From Amnibacterium sp. (GTDB lineage: Bacteria > Actinomycetota > Actinomycetes > Actinomycetales > Microbacteriaceae), in the NCBI GenBank assembly GCA_025936735.1, contig JAICSU010000011.1, positions 1 through 34,685 of the forward strand: a stretch of 34,685 bases of DNA. Reading direction: 5' to 3'. Shown here one piece after another: positions 9,381 to 18,618 of the stretch (positions within the stretch are counted from its first letter, which is position 1; every line of letters starts with the position of its first letter). The position numbers were made by a program, and so were the translations under genes. The notes under the pieces are model-generated. The model had not been told where the DNA came from and did not search any database. It saw only the letters and a program-made list of their open reading frames with translations.

Positions 9381-9992
9381 GTGATCGAGGGATTCGAGAA
9401 GGACGCCTGGGAGCAGCACTGGCGGGACGCGCTGCGCGCCGGCGCCCTCGACGCTCCCAACCCGTACCTCACGGACGAGATCGGCACACTGAGGCCGGCG
9501 AGGGCGCTGGACGCCGGCTGCGGCACAGGCGCCGACGCCGTGTGGCTCGCGCAGCACGGCTGGACCGTCACGGGCGTCGACATCGCCCCCAGCGCGCTCG
9601 CCGCCGCAGCGGACCGGGCCACGCGGGCTGGCGCATCGGTGACGTGGATCGAGGCGGACCTCACGAGCTGGGCACCCGAGGCGCCGTTCGATCTCGTGTT
9701 CACCGGCTACGCGCACGCGTCCATCCCGCAGCTGGACCTGTACCGCCGGCTCGGCCAGTGGGTGGCGCCCGGCGGCACGCTGCTGGTCGTGGGGCACAGC
9801 GGGCATCCGGGCGCGGCGGGCCACGGCGACCAGCCCCCGGAGGGCTCGAGGGTCACGCTTCCCGACATGACGGCGCTCTTCGAGCCGAGCCGATGGCGGA
9901 TCCGCACGGCGCGGGAGGACACGGCGGCCGTGCCCGGCCACCCGGTGCGCCACCACGACGTGATCGTGCGGGCGGAGCGGCTGCCGGCCTGA
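9381..9992 (+). CDS. Class-I SAM-dependent methyltransferase
   Basis: RALDAGCGTGADAVWLAQHGWTVTGVDIAPSALAAA; motif I and post-I present; GTG start. Confidence 0.9.
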   Translation: MIEGFEKDAWEQHWRDALRAGALDAPNPYLTDEIGTLRPARALDAGCGTGADAVWLAQHGWTVTGVDIAPSALAAAADRATRAGASVTWIEADLTSWAPEAPFDLVFTGYAHASIPQLDLYRRLGQWVAPGGTLLVVGHSGHPGAAGHGDQPPEGSRVTLPDMTALFEPSRWRIRTAREDTAAVPGHPVRHHDVIVRAERLPA

Positions 9993-10005
9993 GGCGCCGG
10001 CAGCC
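9979..10005. terminator. Bidirectional terminator-like hairpin between convergent genes
   Basis: GGCTGCCGGC-ctgaggc-GCCGGCAGCC, perfect 10-bp stem; methyltransferase stop TGA (9990-9992) lies in the loop. Confidence 0.55.
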
Positions 10006-10018
10006 ACTGCCCGACCGG

Positions 10019-11026
10019 TCAGCCGCGTCCGCTGGAGAAGGCGGCGTCGAAGGCCGTGGCGGAGGGGGTGAGGGCGTTGGCGCGGACGAACTCGAGCGCC
10101 TGTGGGGCGCCGATGAGGCGGTCCATGCCGGCGTCCTCCCACTCCACCGACAAGGGGCCGTCGTAGCCGATCGCGTTCAACGCCCGGAAGCACTGCTGCC
10201 ACGGCACGTCACCGAGCCCGACGGAGACGAAGTCCCAGCCGCGTCGCGGGTCCGCCCACGGCAGGTGCGAGGACAGCCGCCCGTTGCGGCCGTTACCGGT
10301 CTGCACCTTGGAGTCCTTGCAGTGCACGTGGTAGATCCGGTCCGCGAAGTCGAGGATGAAGCCGACCGGGTCGATCTGCTGCCACACCATGTGGCTCGGA
10401 TCCCAGTTGAGACCGAACGCCGGCCGGTTCCCGATCGCCTCCAACATCCGCTTCGCGGTCCAGTAGTCGTAAGCGATCTCGCTGGGATGCACCTCGAACG
10501 CGAACCGCACCCCCACCTCGTCGAACACGTCCAGGATCGGGTTGAACCGGTCCGCGAAGTCCCGGAACCCGGCCTCGACCATCTCATCCGGCACCGGCGG
10601 GAACATCGCCACCGTCTTCCAGATCGACGACCCCGTGAACCCCGTGACGGTCTTCACGCCGAGGGCCTTCGCCATGCGGGCGGTGTCCTTCAGCTCCTCC
10701 GCGGCGCGCCGCCGCACGCCCTCGGGCTCGCCGTCGCCCCAGACGCGGTCGGGCACGATGCCGCGGTGGCGCGCGTCGATCGGGTCGTCGCAGACGGCCT
10801 GGCCGACGAGGTGGTTCGAGATCGTCCACACCTGCAAGCCGTTCCTCTCCAGGATCGCCCTCCGGCCCGCCACATACTCCGCATCCGCGTGCCGGGCGAC
10901 GTCGAGGTGGTCACCCCAACAGGCGATCTCCAGCCCGTCATACCCCCACTCCCCCGCCAGCCGCGCCACCTCCTCGAACGGCAGATCGGCCCACTGGCCG
11001 GTGAACAACGTGATGGGACGAGTCAT
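10019..11026 (-). CDS. Sugar phosphate isomerase/epimerase (xylose isomerase-like TIM barrel)
   Basis: [43 protein letters not shown]...[42 protein letters not shown]...[10 protein letters not shown]. Confidence 0.93.
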   Translation of the reverse strand: MTRPITLFTGQWADLPFEEVARLAGEWGYDGLEIACWGDHLDVARHADAEYVAGRRAILERNGLQVWTISNHLVGQAVCDDPIDARHRGIVPDRVWGDGEPEGVRRRAAEELKDTARMAKALGVKTVTGFTGSSIWKTVAMFPPVPDEMVEAGFRDFADRFNPILDVFDEVGVRFAFEVHPSEIAYDYWTAKRMLEAIGNRPAFGLNWDPSHMVWQQIDPVGFILDFADRIYHVHCKDSKVQTGNGRNGRLSSHLPWADPRRGWDFVSVGLGDVPWQQCFRALNAIGYDGPLSVEWEDAGMDRLIGAPQALEFVRANALTPSATAFDAAFSSGRG

Positions 11027-11191
11027 GAGGTCTCCTTCGCGAGCAGGGTGCGGATCGGCGGGAGCGGTCGGCGCGAGCCGGCCGGCTCAGCCGACGCCGC
11101 TACCCACATTGGTACTCGCTACTGAGGGATCCGCTCCACTCCGCGTGCGGGCCGGCCCGGTGACCGGCGACGACCGTGCTGCCCGTCACCG

Positions 11192-12574
11192 TCAGTCGGC
11201 GCGGCCGGGTGGGTCGCCGGCGAGGTGGATGCGGTGTCGTTGCATCCGGTGCCGGGGCAGGGGGTCGCCGCGCCACCGTTTGGGGACGAGGTGGGGTGCC
11301 CGGTTGTGGAGGCGGATCTCCCACTGGTCGGTCGAGTGGATCAGATGGTGGTGGTACGAGCACAGGAGCACACCGTTGTCGATGTCGGTGGTGCCGCCGT
11401 CCCGGCGGACCCATTTGATGTGGTGGCCTTCGGTCCAGGCGACCGGGGCGGTGCAGCCGGGCCACGCGCAGCCGCCGTCCCGGGCCGCGAGGGCTCTCTT
11501 CTGGGCTCGGCTGAAGAGTCGCTGTTTCGTGCCGAGGTAGAGCGGCTCCCCGCCGTCTCCGGTCACCACGACCCGGGTCGAACCGGCGCACTGCAGCCGC
11601 TGCACCGTGGGGATCGAGATCCGGCCCGACGCCCCGTCCGCCCACCCGCAGCCGCGCCCGGTCTGAAGGTCGGCGGCGGTGACGTGGACGATCACCTCGG
11701 GCTCGGCGGCGGTGCTGCTGGCGCTGTCCGCCTCGGCCCGCAGCCCGGCCTTGAGGATGTCGACCAGGGTGTCGTGGTCGAACTGCGGCTTGGAGCGCTG
11801 GTCGCCGTCGGCCTCGTGCCATTCGCAGTCGTCCGCACAGTCCTCCGCCGGCTGCCGCGTCCACTGCACCCCGCGGCGATGTGACGCGATCGCCGCCTTG
11901 AGCAGCGCCGTGATCTCCGGCTCGGTCTTCAACACCGTGGTGGTGATCCCATCGGGACCTTCGCGTCCGATCTTCAGGCTCCGGTTGCGGTGCGCGGCGT
12001 CCTCGGCCGGCTTGGTCCCGTCGGGGTCCAGGACGGCCTGCCACACCTCGGCCTGCACCCGCAGCAGATCCGGCGACAACGTCTCAGCGCTCTCCACGAG
12101 GGCGGCCTCGGCGACCTCGAGCTGCTCCCGCCCGGCACGCCGGGCCACCGCGCCGAGCGCGTCGACGATCACCCGCGCCGCATCCACCCCGATCGCGCCG
12201 GCCTCGAGCGCGGCGGCCACGTGGGCCCACCGGGACGGGATCACCTCGCCGGTGATCGACAGCCCGGCCCGGACCCGGAGTCCCAGCGCGGTGCGCCGCC
12301 GCGCCTCCCGCGTGCCGATCCGCAGCTGCCGGGCCAACAGGTCGGTCGCGTCCCGGTCACCGTGCTGCTTGGCGAGCGACGCATCGCCGAGCTGCTCCCG
12401 GGACCGCCAGGCGACCTCACCGGCCAGCGCGACCCGACGGGCGTCCGCGAGGCGGCCGATGGCCTCCCACGCCTCGCTCTGTTCCAGCAGCCGGCAGTCG
12501 TCCAGCACCGCCGGTCGGCAGGCGACGGCGGCCAGCGCGAGGGCTTCCGCCGCCAGCTGCTCGATCACCTGCAT
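11192..12574 (-). CDS. HNH endonuclease, DUF222 (13E12-repeat) family
   Basis: N-terminal DUF222-like region; C-terminal RDGGCAWPGCTAPVAWTEGHHIKWVRRDGGTTDIDNGVLLCSYHHHLIH (HNH motif). Confidence 0.92.
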   Translation of the reverse strand: MQVIEQLAAEALALAAVACRPAVLDDCRLLEQSEAWEAIGRLADARRVALAGEVAWRSREQLGDASLAKQHGDRDATDLLARQLRIGTREARRRTALGLRVRAGLSITGEVIPSRWAHVAAALEAGAIGVDAARVIVDALGAVARRAGREQLEVAEAALVESAETLSPDLLRVQAEVWQAVLDPDGTKPAEDAAHRNRSLKIGREGPDGITTTVLKTEPEITALLKAAIASHRRGVQWTRQPAEDCADDCEWHEADGDQRSKPQFDHDTLVDILKAGLRAEADSASSTAAEPEVIVHVTAADLQTGRGCGWADGASGRISIPTVQRLQCAGSTRVVVTGDGGEPLYLGTKQRLFSRAQKRALAARDGGCAWPGCTAPVAWTEGHHIKWVRRDGGTTDIDNGVLLCSYHHHLIHSTDQWEIRLHNRAPHLVPKRWRGDPLPRHRMQRHRIHLAGDPPGRAD

Positions 12575-12719
12575 GCGCACATCGTGACACCGCCCACCGA
12601 CAGCCCCTGACGACCGAGAGAGCCCGCCGACCAGGGAAACGTCGTCCACAGGGCGCTCGGCCAGAACGGGCCTGGGGAGGAACGGATGCCGCGAAAACGT
12701 GCGGGCGCACGCTGTCCCC

Positions 12720-13472
12720 TCAGGTCGCGGCCGGTCCGGCCAGGTGGCGCACGAAGAACCGGGTGTCGACCCGGTCCGCCGGAACGCGGAAGTGAGACCC
12801 CGGGAAGGCGTGCAGGGTCTTGTCCTCCGACGCGAAGGCCTCGAACAGCGCGATGCCCGATGCCCGGTCGAGCTCGGGATCGTCCCACGGCAGCAGGACC
12901 TCGACGGGGACCGTCACCTTCCTCGCCGCCTCCAGCAGCCAGTCGTAGGCGAGGGAGCCACCGACGATGAGGGCACGGATCCGCGGTTCGGCGGCGGCCA
13001 GCGGGACACCGATCGCGGTCGCGAGGGTCATGCCGGACCAACCGAGCGGCACGTCCGGCCCGATCTCGGGGAGCGCCAGCAGCGCGTCGATGGCGGCTCG
13101 CCACTCCGGCACGGACCGCTCGGCGAGCGAGCGGTTGAACGGATCGAGCACCGGACCAAGTGGCCTCCCGTCCTCGCGGGCGCGTCGCATCGCAGTCACC
13201 CACCGCGCGTCCTCGTCCGATCGCGGCCGGTCGCCGTGACCCGGCGCGTCCAGGGCGACGGCGGCGAAGCCGTCACGGATGACGGCCTGACGTGCGCGGG
13301 CGACGAGGCCCGGTGCCCGCTTGTGCAGGCCACCGCCGTGACCGAGGAGGAGCAGGGGCGCTCCCGGAGTGGGCGGAAACGCTGCCCAGAGGACGCCGGG
13401 GACGTCCCCGAGGGTGAAGTCGCGCTCCACCACCCCGTCTGCGGTCGTCGAGCTGCTGAAGCGGAGGTGCAT
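12720..13472 (-). CDS. Alpha/beta hydrolase (dienelactone hydrolase-like)
   Basis: MHLRFSSSTTADGVVERDF...PLLLLGHGGGLHK...ALDAPGHGDRP...VPLGWSGMTLATAIG...FPGSHF. Confidence 0.82.
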   Translation of the reverse strand: MHLRFSSSTTADGVVERDFTLGDVPGVLWAAFPPTPGAPLLLLGHGGGLHKRAPGLVARARQAVIRDGFAAVALDAPGHGDRPRSDEDARWVTAMRRAREDGRPLGPVLDPFNRSLAERSVPEWRAAIDALLALPEIGPDVPLGWSGMTLATAIGVPLAAAEPRIRALIVGGSLAYDWLLEAARKVTVPVEVLLPWDDPELDRASGIALFEAFASEDKTLHAFPGSHFRVPADRVDTRFFVRHLAGPAAT

Positions 13473-13591
13473 GAGGATGCCTTTCCGACCGTATCCGCGC
13501 CGCGATCCCGCCACAAGCGTCGCCCATGCCAGGAGCGTCCGCGGAACGTCCGCCCCATGCGCGAGAGTGGAGGGGTGCTGAAGGCTGCCCC

Positions 13592-14506
13592 ATGACCCGC
13601 CGCGGATGGGTGCTGTTCGTCGCCCTCGGGCTGATCTGGGGCGTGCCGTACCTGTTCATCCGGATCGCAGTGACCGAGCTCGACCCGGTGTTCGTGGCGT
13701 TCGGACGCACCACGATCGGGGCGCTCCTGCTGCTGCCCCTCGCGATCCGTGCGAAGGCGCTCCGGCCCCTGCTCGCGCACTGGAAGGCCCTGCTGATCTA
13801 CACGGTCGTCGAGATCGTCGGCCCGTGGGTGCTGCTCGGCCACGCGGAGACGACCCTGAACAGCTCGACGACCGGGCTGCTCATCGCGACCGTGCCGATC
13901 GCGACGGCCGTGCTCGTCACCACCCTCGGTCACGACCGGCTCTCCCCGCGACGCGTCGTCGGCCTCGCCATCGGGTTCTGCGGCGTCGGATCGCTCGTCG
14001 GGCTCGACTTCCAGCCGCACGACGGCGTCGCCGTGCTCGAGGTGCTCGCCGTCGTGGTCGGCTACGCGGTCGGGCCCATCATCATCACCCGCTTCCTCGC
14101 GGACCTGCCCTCGATCGGCGTGGTCACGGGCTCGCTGATCATCGCGACGGTGGCCTACGCCCCGTTCGCGCTCCCCCGCTGGCCGGTCGCGCCCTCCGCG
14201 GGCGTGCTCGTCGCGGTGCTCGTGCTCGCGGTGCTGTGCACGGCGACGGCGTTCCTCGTGATGTTCGCGCTCATCGCCGAGGTGGGACCGGCCCGGATGA
14301 GCCTGATCACGTACGTCAACCCGGTCGTCGCGGTGTCGCTCGGCGCGCTCGTGCTCCACGAACCGATCACCATCGGCCTGGCGATCGGGTTCCCGCTCAT
14401 CCTGATCGGCTCCGTGCTCGGCACGTGGCGCAACCGCCGCCCGACCGCGGTGGCGGACGCGGCTCCCGTCGCCGCCGTCGGCGGGCGTCCGTCCGACGCC
14501 GGATAG
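13592..14506 (+). CDS. DMT superfamily (EamA) transporter
   Basis: MTRRGWVLFVALGLIWGVPYLFIRIAVTELDPVFVAFGRT...ten TM pattern...ITYVNPVVAVSLGALVLHEPIT. Confidence 0.93.
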   Translation: MTRRGWVLFVALGLIWGVPYLFIRIAVTELDPVFVAFGRTTIGALLLLPLAIRAKALRPLLAHWKALLIYTVVEIVGPWVLLGHAETTLNSSTTGLLIATVPIATAVLVTTLGHDRLSPRRVVGLAIGFCGVGSLVGLDFQPHDGVAVLEVLAVVVGYAVGPIIITRFLADLPSIGVVTGSLIIATVAYAPFALPRWPVAPSAGVLVAVLVLAVLCTATAFLVMFALIAEVGPARMSLITYVNPVVAVSLGALVLHEPITIGLAIGFPLILIGSVLGTWRNRRPTAVADAAPVAAVGGRPSDAG

Positions 14507-14546
14507 CGTCGATCGGGATCCGGCCGCCTCGACGGGGCTCCCCCGG

Positions 14547-15206
14547 TCAGCGGCGGAGCGCCGTGCGCGCGAGCGCGTTGCCGGCGAACTGGCCCACCTG
14601 CACGAGCACGATGATCGTCGCGACCGTGAGGTAGACGATCGGCCAGTTGTACCGCTGCGCCCCGTAGGTGATCGCGAAGTCGCCGAGGCCGCCGCCCCCG
14701 ATCGCGCCGACCTGGGCGGTCATGTCGACGATGCCGACGAACAGGAACGTGTAGCCGAGCACGAGCGGTCCGAGGCCCTCGGGGATCAGCACCGTGGCGA
14801 TGATGCGCACCGGGCCCGCGCCCGCCGCCCGTGCCGCCTCGAGCACGCCCGGCTCGACGCCCACCAGGCTCTGCTCGACGATGCGGGAGACGGCGAACGC
14901 CGCCGCGACGGACAGCGCGAAGGCGCCCGCCGTCGGGCCGATCGTCGTGCCGACCACGAGGATGGTCAACGGGTCGATGGCGGTCACGAAGATGATGAAC
15001 GGGATCGGCCGGACGATGTTCACGACGACGTTCAGCACCGTGTAGGCGGCCCGGTTCGCGAGCAGGCCGCCCGACCTCGTCGTGGCGAGAGCGACGCCGA
15101 GCACGAGCCCCACCACGCCGGACGCGACGAGCGAGATCACGACGATGTAGAGCGTGTCCCAGATGGCCTGCACGTACTGGGGCAGGTCAGCGATCAGCTC
15201 GTCCAT
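14547..15206 (-). CDS. metI: Methionine ABC transporter permease
   Basis: MDELIADLPQYVQAIWDTLYIVVISLVASGVVGLVLGVALATTRSGG...NIVRPIPFIIFVTAIDPLT; adjacent to metN and metQ homologues. Confidence 0.92.
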   Translation of the reverse strand: MDELIADLPQYVQAIWDTLYIVVISLVASGVVGLVLGVALATTRSGGLLANRAAYTVLNVVVNIVRPIPFIIFVTAIDPLTILVVGTTIGPTAGAFALSVAAAFAVSRIVEQSLVGVEPGVLEAARAAGAGPVRIIATVLIPEGLGPLVLGYTFLFVGIVDMTAQVGAIGGGGLGDFAITYGAQRYNWPIVYLTVATIIVLVQVGQFAGNALARTALRR

Positions 15207-15207
15207 C

Positions 15208-16221
15208 TCAGCCCTCCTCCACGACGTCGAGGTCGGTGCGCCGCAGCGCGTCGAGGAGGCGGTGGACGGCGTCCTCCGCTCCCTCGAGGGCGTAGGTGAG
15301 CGCGCCGACCGGTCGCTCCGCTATCTCGCTGATCCCGCCGAACACCAGCTGCTCCCCGACGCCGTGGGCGGCGAAGGCGCGCGAGAGCTCCGCGGTGAAG
15401 CCCTTCCGGTCCGGCACGCGGATCGTCACGAGCCGGCCCGCGTGGGACGCGCGGAGCCGGGCCACGGTGTCCGGGGACGGCCGGTCGTGCAGCACGGTGC
15501 GCACGAAGCGGGCGGCGGCGGGCGTCGTCGGCGTGGCGAAGACGTCGTAGAGGTCCCCGTTCTCGATCACCCGGCCGTTCTCCATGACCGCCACCCGGTC
15601 GGCGATCGCGCGGATCGCGTCCATCTCGTGGGTGATGAGCACGATCGTGACGCCGAGCTCCCGGTTCACCCGGGCCAGCAGCGCGAGCACGTCGGCGGTC
15701 GTCTCCGGGTCGAGCGCGCTCGTGGCCTCATCGGCGAGCAGGATCCGGGGATCCCGCGCGAGCGCCCTCGCGATCCCCACGCGCTGCTTCTGACCGCCGG
15801 AGAGCTGCTCGGGGAACTGGTGCGCGCGGTCGAGCAGCCCGACGAAATCGAGCAGCCGCGCGACGGTACGGTCGCGGTCGGCGCGCGGCATGCCCGCGAC
15901 CGTGAGCGGGTACGCCACGTTGCCGGCCACCGTGCGCGACCGGAACAGGTTGAACTGCTGGAAGATCATCCCGATCCCGCCCCGGATCTCCCGTAGTCGC
16001 CGTTCGGGGAGGGCGCTGATCTCGTCGTCGCCGACGAACACCTGTCCCTCGGTGGGCCGCTCCAGTCCGTTGACGAGGCGGACGAGGGTGCTCTTGCCGG
16101 CGCCCGAGTAGCCGATCACGCCCTGGACGCCGCCCTCCTCGATGTCGAGCGTCACGTGGTCGAGCGCGACCGCGTCGCCGTACCGCTTCGACACGTCGCG
16201 GATGCGCACGAGCGCGCCCAT
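15208..16221 (-). CDS. metN: Methionine ABC transporter ATP-binding protein with C-terminal NIL domain
   Basis: Walker A GYSGAGKST, LSGGQKQR, ILLADEATSALDPETT; C-terminal NIL-like regulatory region. Confidence 0.93.
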   Translation of the reverse strand: MGALVRIRDVSKRYGDAVALDHVTLDIEEGGVQGVIGYSGAGKSTLVRLVNGLERPTEGQVFVGDDEISALPERRLREIRGGIGMIFQQFNLFRSRTVAGNVAYPLTVAGMPRADRDRTVARLLDFVGLLDRAHQFPEQLSGGQKQRVGIARALARDPRILLADEATSALDPETTADVLALLARVNRELGVTIVLITHEMDAIRAIADRVAVMENGRVIENGDLYDVFATPTTPAAARFVRTVLHDRPSPDTVARLRASHAGRLVTIRVPDRKGFTAELSRAFAAHGVGEQLVFGGISEIAERPVGALTYALEGAEDAVHRLLDALRRTDLDVVEEG

Positions 16222-16262
16222 CTGCTCCCCCTTCTCGCTCCGCCGGCCGGACACCGCGGCGA

Positions 16263-16285
16263 GCCCGCTCGTGCGCCGAGCGGGC
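16263..16285 (-). terminator. Intercistronic hairpin between metQ and metN (candidate partial terminator/attenuator)
   Basis: GCCCGCTCG-tgcgc-CGAGCGGGC perfect 9-bp stem. Confidence 0.5.
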
Positions 16286-16302
16286 CCGCCGTTGAAGTCC
16301 GG

Positions 16303-17271
16303 TCAGCCGTTCGCGGCCTGTGCGTCGGCCTGCAGCTTCGCGAGCTCCGCCTGCAGCGCCTTCGGGCTAGCCGTGCGGAACACGGCCGTGCCGCCCTCGT
16401 CCTTCGTGACGGCGGCCTCGACGGAGGGGTCGTGGTACAGCGCCGCGAGCTTCAGGTAGAGCGGCTTCGCCGCATCCGCCTTCCGCGCGACGAACACGTT
16501 CACGTACGGGGCGGCGATCGCGCTGGACGGGTCGTCCTTCCCGATCACGTCGGATGCCGGCAGCTTCGCGGCCGTCGCGTAGTTGACGTTGACGATCGCG
16601 GCGGCGACGGAGCCGCTCTGCAGCGCCTGGGCCGTCTGCGATGCGTCGAGCGGGGTGACGGTCACCTTCGACGCCGTGACGTCCTTGTCGCTCGAGTACG
16701 CCGTGCCGCCGTTCTTCAGGGTCACGAGCCCGGCGCCCTGCAGCACGAGGAGGGCGCGCGCCTCGTTGATCGCGTCGTTGGGGATCGCGACCTTCGCGCC
16801 GGCGGGCAGCGACGCCGTCGAGCGGTACTTCAGCGAGTAGAGCGGCAGCGGGTAGACGGCGGTCGCGCCGACCGGCTGCAGCGAGTCGTGGTTCGTCACG
16901 TTGTACGAGGCGAGGAACTGGAGGTGCTGGAACTCGTTGAGGTCCGTCTGGCCCTGGCTGAGGGCCGGGTTCGGCCGGCTGTAGTCGGAGAAGTTGACCA
17001 GCTTGACGACCACGTTCAGCTTCTTCCTGGCCAGCGACGTGAAGACGCGCCAGTGCGATTCCGACGCGTCGGCGACCCCGATCGTGACGGTGGTCGCCTT
17101 CGTGGCGCCCGCCGCCGCGGCGGACGACGGCGGCCGGACGGCGAGAACGACGCCGATAACGATCGCGACGACGGCGACGGCCGCCACGACGATCCCGGCG
17201 GCGAGTCGGCCGGTGCGGCGAGGCTTGTGCGGGAGCTGCGGTGCGCTGTCCTGCGCGCTCGGTGTGCTCAT
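16303..17271 (-). CDS. metQ: Methionine ABC transporter substrate-binding protein (MetQ/NlpA family), TM-anchored
   Basis: TTVTIGVADASESHWRVFTSLARKKLNVVVKLVNFSDYSRPNPALSQGQTDLNEFQHLQFLASYN; N-terminal TM helix, no Cys/lipobox. Confidence 0.88.
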   Translation of the reverse strand: MSTPSAQDSAPQLPHKPRRTGRLAAGIVVAAVAVVAIVIGVVLAVRPPSSAAAAGATKATTVTIGVADASESHWRVFTSLARKKLNVVVKLVNFSDYSRPNPALSQGQTDLNEFQHLQFLASYNVTNHDSLQPVGATAVYPLPLYSLKYRSTASLPAGAKVAIPNDAINEARALLVLQGAGLVTLKNGGTAYSSDKDVTASKVTVTPLDASQTAQALQSGSVAAAIVNVNYATAAKLPASDVIGKDDPSSAIAAPYVNVFVARKADAAKPLYLKLAALYHDPSVEAAVTKDEGGTAVFRTASPKALQAELAKLQADAQAANG

Positions 17272-17300
17272 GGAAAGGGGTCCCCCTGTGCTGTGGGTGG

Positions 17301-17351
17301 GACGGCCCTCCCTACGGGCGGCCGTCGCGCGATCCGGCGATCGCCCGGATC
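17301..17351 (-). promoter_or_regulatory. Two adjacent perfect hairpins in the metQ 5' leader
   Basis: GACGGCC(17301-17307)/GGCCGTC(17320-17326) and GATCCGG(17331-17337)/CCGGATC(17345-17351). Confidence 0.4.
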
Positions 17352-17475
17352 GATGGTGCGGGCAGGCCCTCCGGATGTCGAAACGGGGCGGTAACACTCG
17401 GTCATGCAGGCTCACCCGCGAAGGCCGGCTGCGCCCGTCGCTTCAGTAGGGTCGGTCCGGCCGGAAGGAGCGGTG

Positions 17476-18609
17476 ATGGTCGAGGACGTCGCGGTCGACG
17501 GCACCGTCGTCGTCGGGCTCGGCGGCATCGGCTCGGCGGCCGCGCTCGCCCTCGCCGATCGCGGCGAGACCGTCGTGGGGCTGGACCCACGGCCGCCGGG
17601 CCACACGGAGGGCTCCTCGCACGGGCACACCCGTCTCGTGCGCCTGGCCTACTTCGAGGATCCGGCGTACGTGCCGATGACGGTCCGCGCCTGGCGGCTG
17701 TGGCAGCGACTCGAGCGACGCTCCGGCGAGCGGCTGCTCACGGCCTCCGGGGTGATCGCGCTCGCGCCGGCCGGGGACCCCGGCCGGCTCGTGCCCGCGA
17801 CGGTCGAGGCCGCCGCCCGGTACGGGCTGCCCGTCGAGCACCTCGAGGCGGCCGCGGTCCGCGATCGGTACCCGGCCCTGTCCGTCCCGGACGGATGGGA
17901 GGCGGTGCTCGAGCCGGAGGCGGGCTTCGTCGACCCGGAAGCGACGGTCAGGACCCTGCACCGCCTCGCGCGGGACGCCGGCGCCGACCTCCGACCCGAG
18001 ACCGTCGAGGCGATCGAGTACGGCGACCGCCCCGTCGTGCACACCGCGCGCACCCGCTACCACCCGCGGAAGGTCGTCCTCACCGCGGGCCCCTGGGCGC
18101 CCGCTCTGCTCGAGGAGCGCCTGCCGCTGACCGTGACCCGCAAGGTGGTCGCCCACTTCACACCACGGGACCCGGACGGGCTCGGGCCGGACCGGCTGCC
18201 GGGATTCCTGACCGGCGACGGCGGCGCGCTGCACTACGGCTTCCCGCTGCTCCCGGGCGACGGCGTGAAGATCGCCCGGCACGACGGAGGTGCGGCGACG
18301 ACGCCGGCGACCGTCGACCGCACCGTCCGGCCCGAGGAGGTCGAGGCGCTGCGCGCCGAGCTCGCGCGCCTGATCCCCGCAGCGGCGGGGCCGCTCCTCC
18401 GCGCCTACACGTGCCTCTACACGATGAGCCCCGACGGCGACTTCGTGCTCGGACCCCTGCCCTGGGCTCCGTCCTGCATCGTCGCGACCGGATGCTCCGG
18501 GCACGCCTTCAAGTTCGTCCCGCTCCTCGGCGAGGTGCTCGCCGATCTCGTCCTCGGCGCCGCGCCGGCGGTGGACGTCGGCTTCCTGTCACCCGCCCGG
18601 TTCGCCTGA
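17476..18609 (+). CDS. FAD-dependent oxidase, N-methyl-tryptophan/sarcosine oxidase (SolA)-like
   Basis: VVVGLGGIGSAAALALADRGETVVGLD...GSSHGHTRLVRLAYFEDPAYVPM...TCLYTMSPDGDFVLGPLP...GCSGHAFKFVPLLGEVLADL. Confidence 0.9.
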   Translation: MVEDVAVDGTVVVGLGGIGSAAALALADRGETVVGLDPRPPGHTEGSSHGHTRLVRLAYFEDPAYVPMTVRAWRLWQRLERRSGERLLTASGVIALAPAGDPGRLVPATVEAAARYGLPVEHLEAAAVRDRYPALSVPDGWEAVLEPEAGFVDPEATVRTLHRLARDAGADLRPETVEAIEYGDRPVVHTARTRYHPRKVVLTAGPWAPALLEERLPLTVTRKVVAHFTPRDPDGLGPDRLPGFLTGDGGALHYGFPLLPGDGVKIARHDGGAATTPATVDRTVRPEEVEALRAELARLIPAAAGPLLRAYTCLYTMSPDGDFVLGPLPWAPSCIVATGCSGHAFKFVPLLGEVLADLVLGAAPAVDVGFLSPARFA

Positions 18610-18618
18610 ACCCGACCC

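Noticed and set aside
11192-12649. DUF222-HNH gene as part of a mobile element or intron
   Set aside because: No flanking inverted repeats, target duplications or reverse transcriptase; this family is abundant as stand-alone genes in actinobacteria.
17272-17475. SAM riboswitch upstream of metQ
   Set aside because: Conserved core sequences of SAM-I or SAM-IV not recognised on the - strand; only generic hairpins can be supported.
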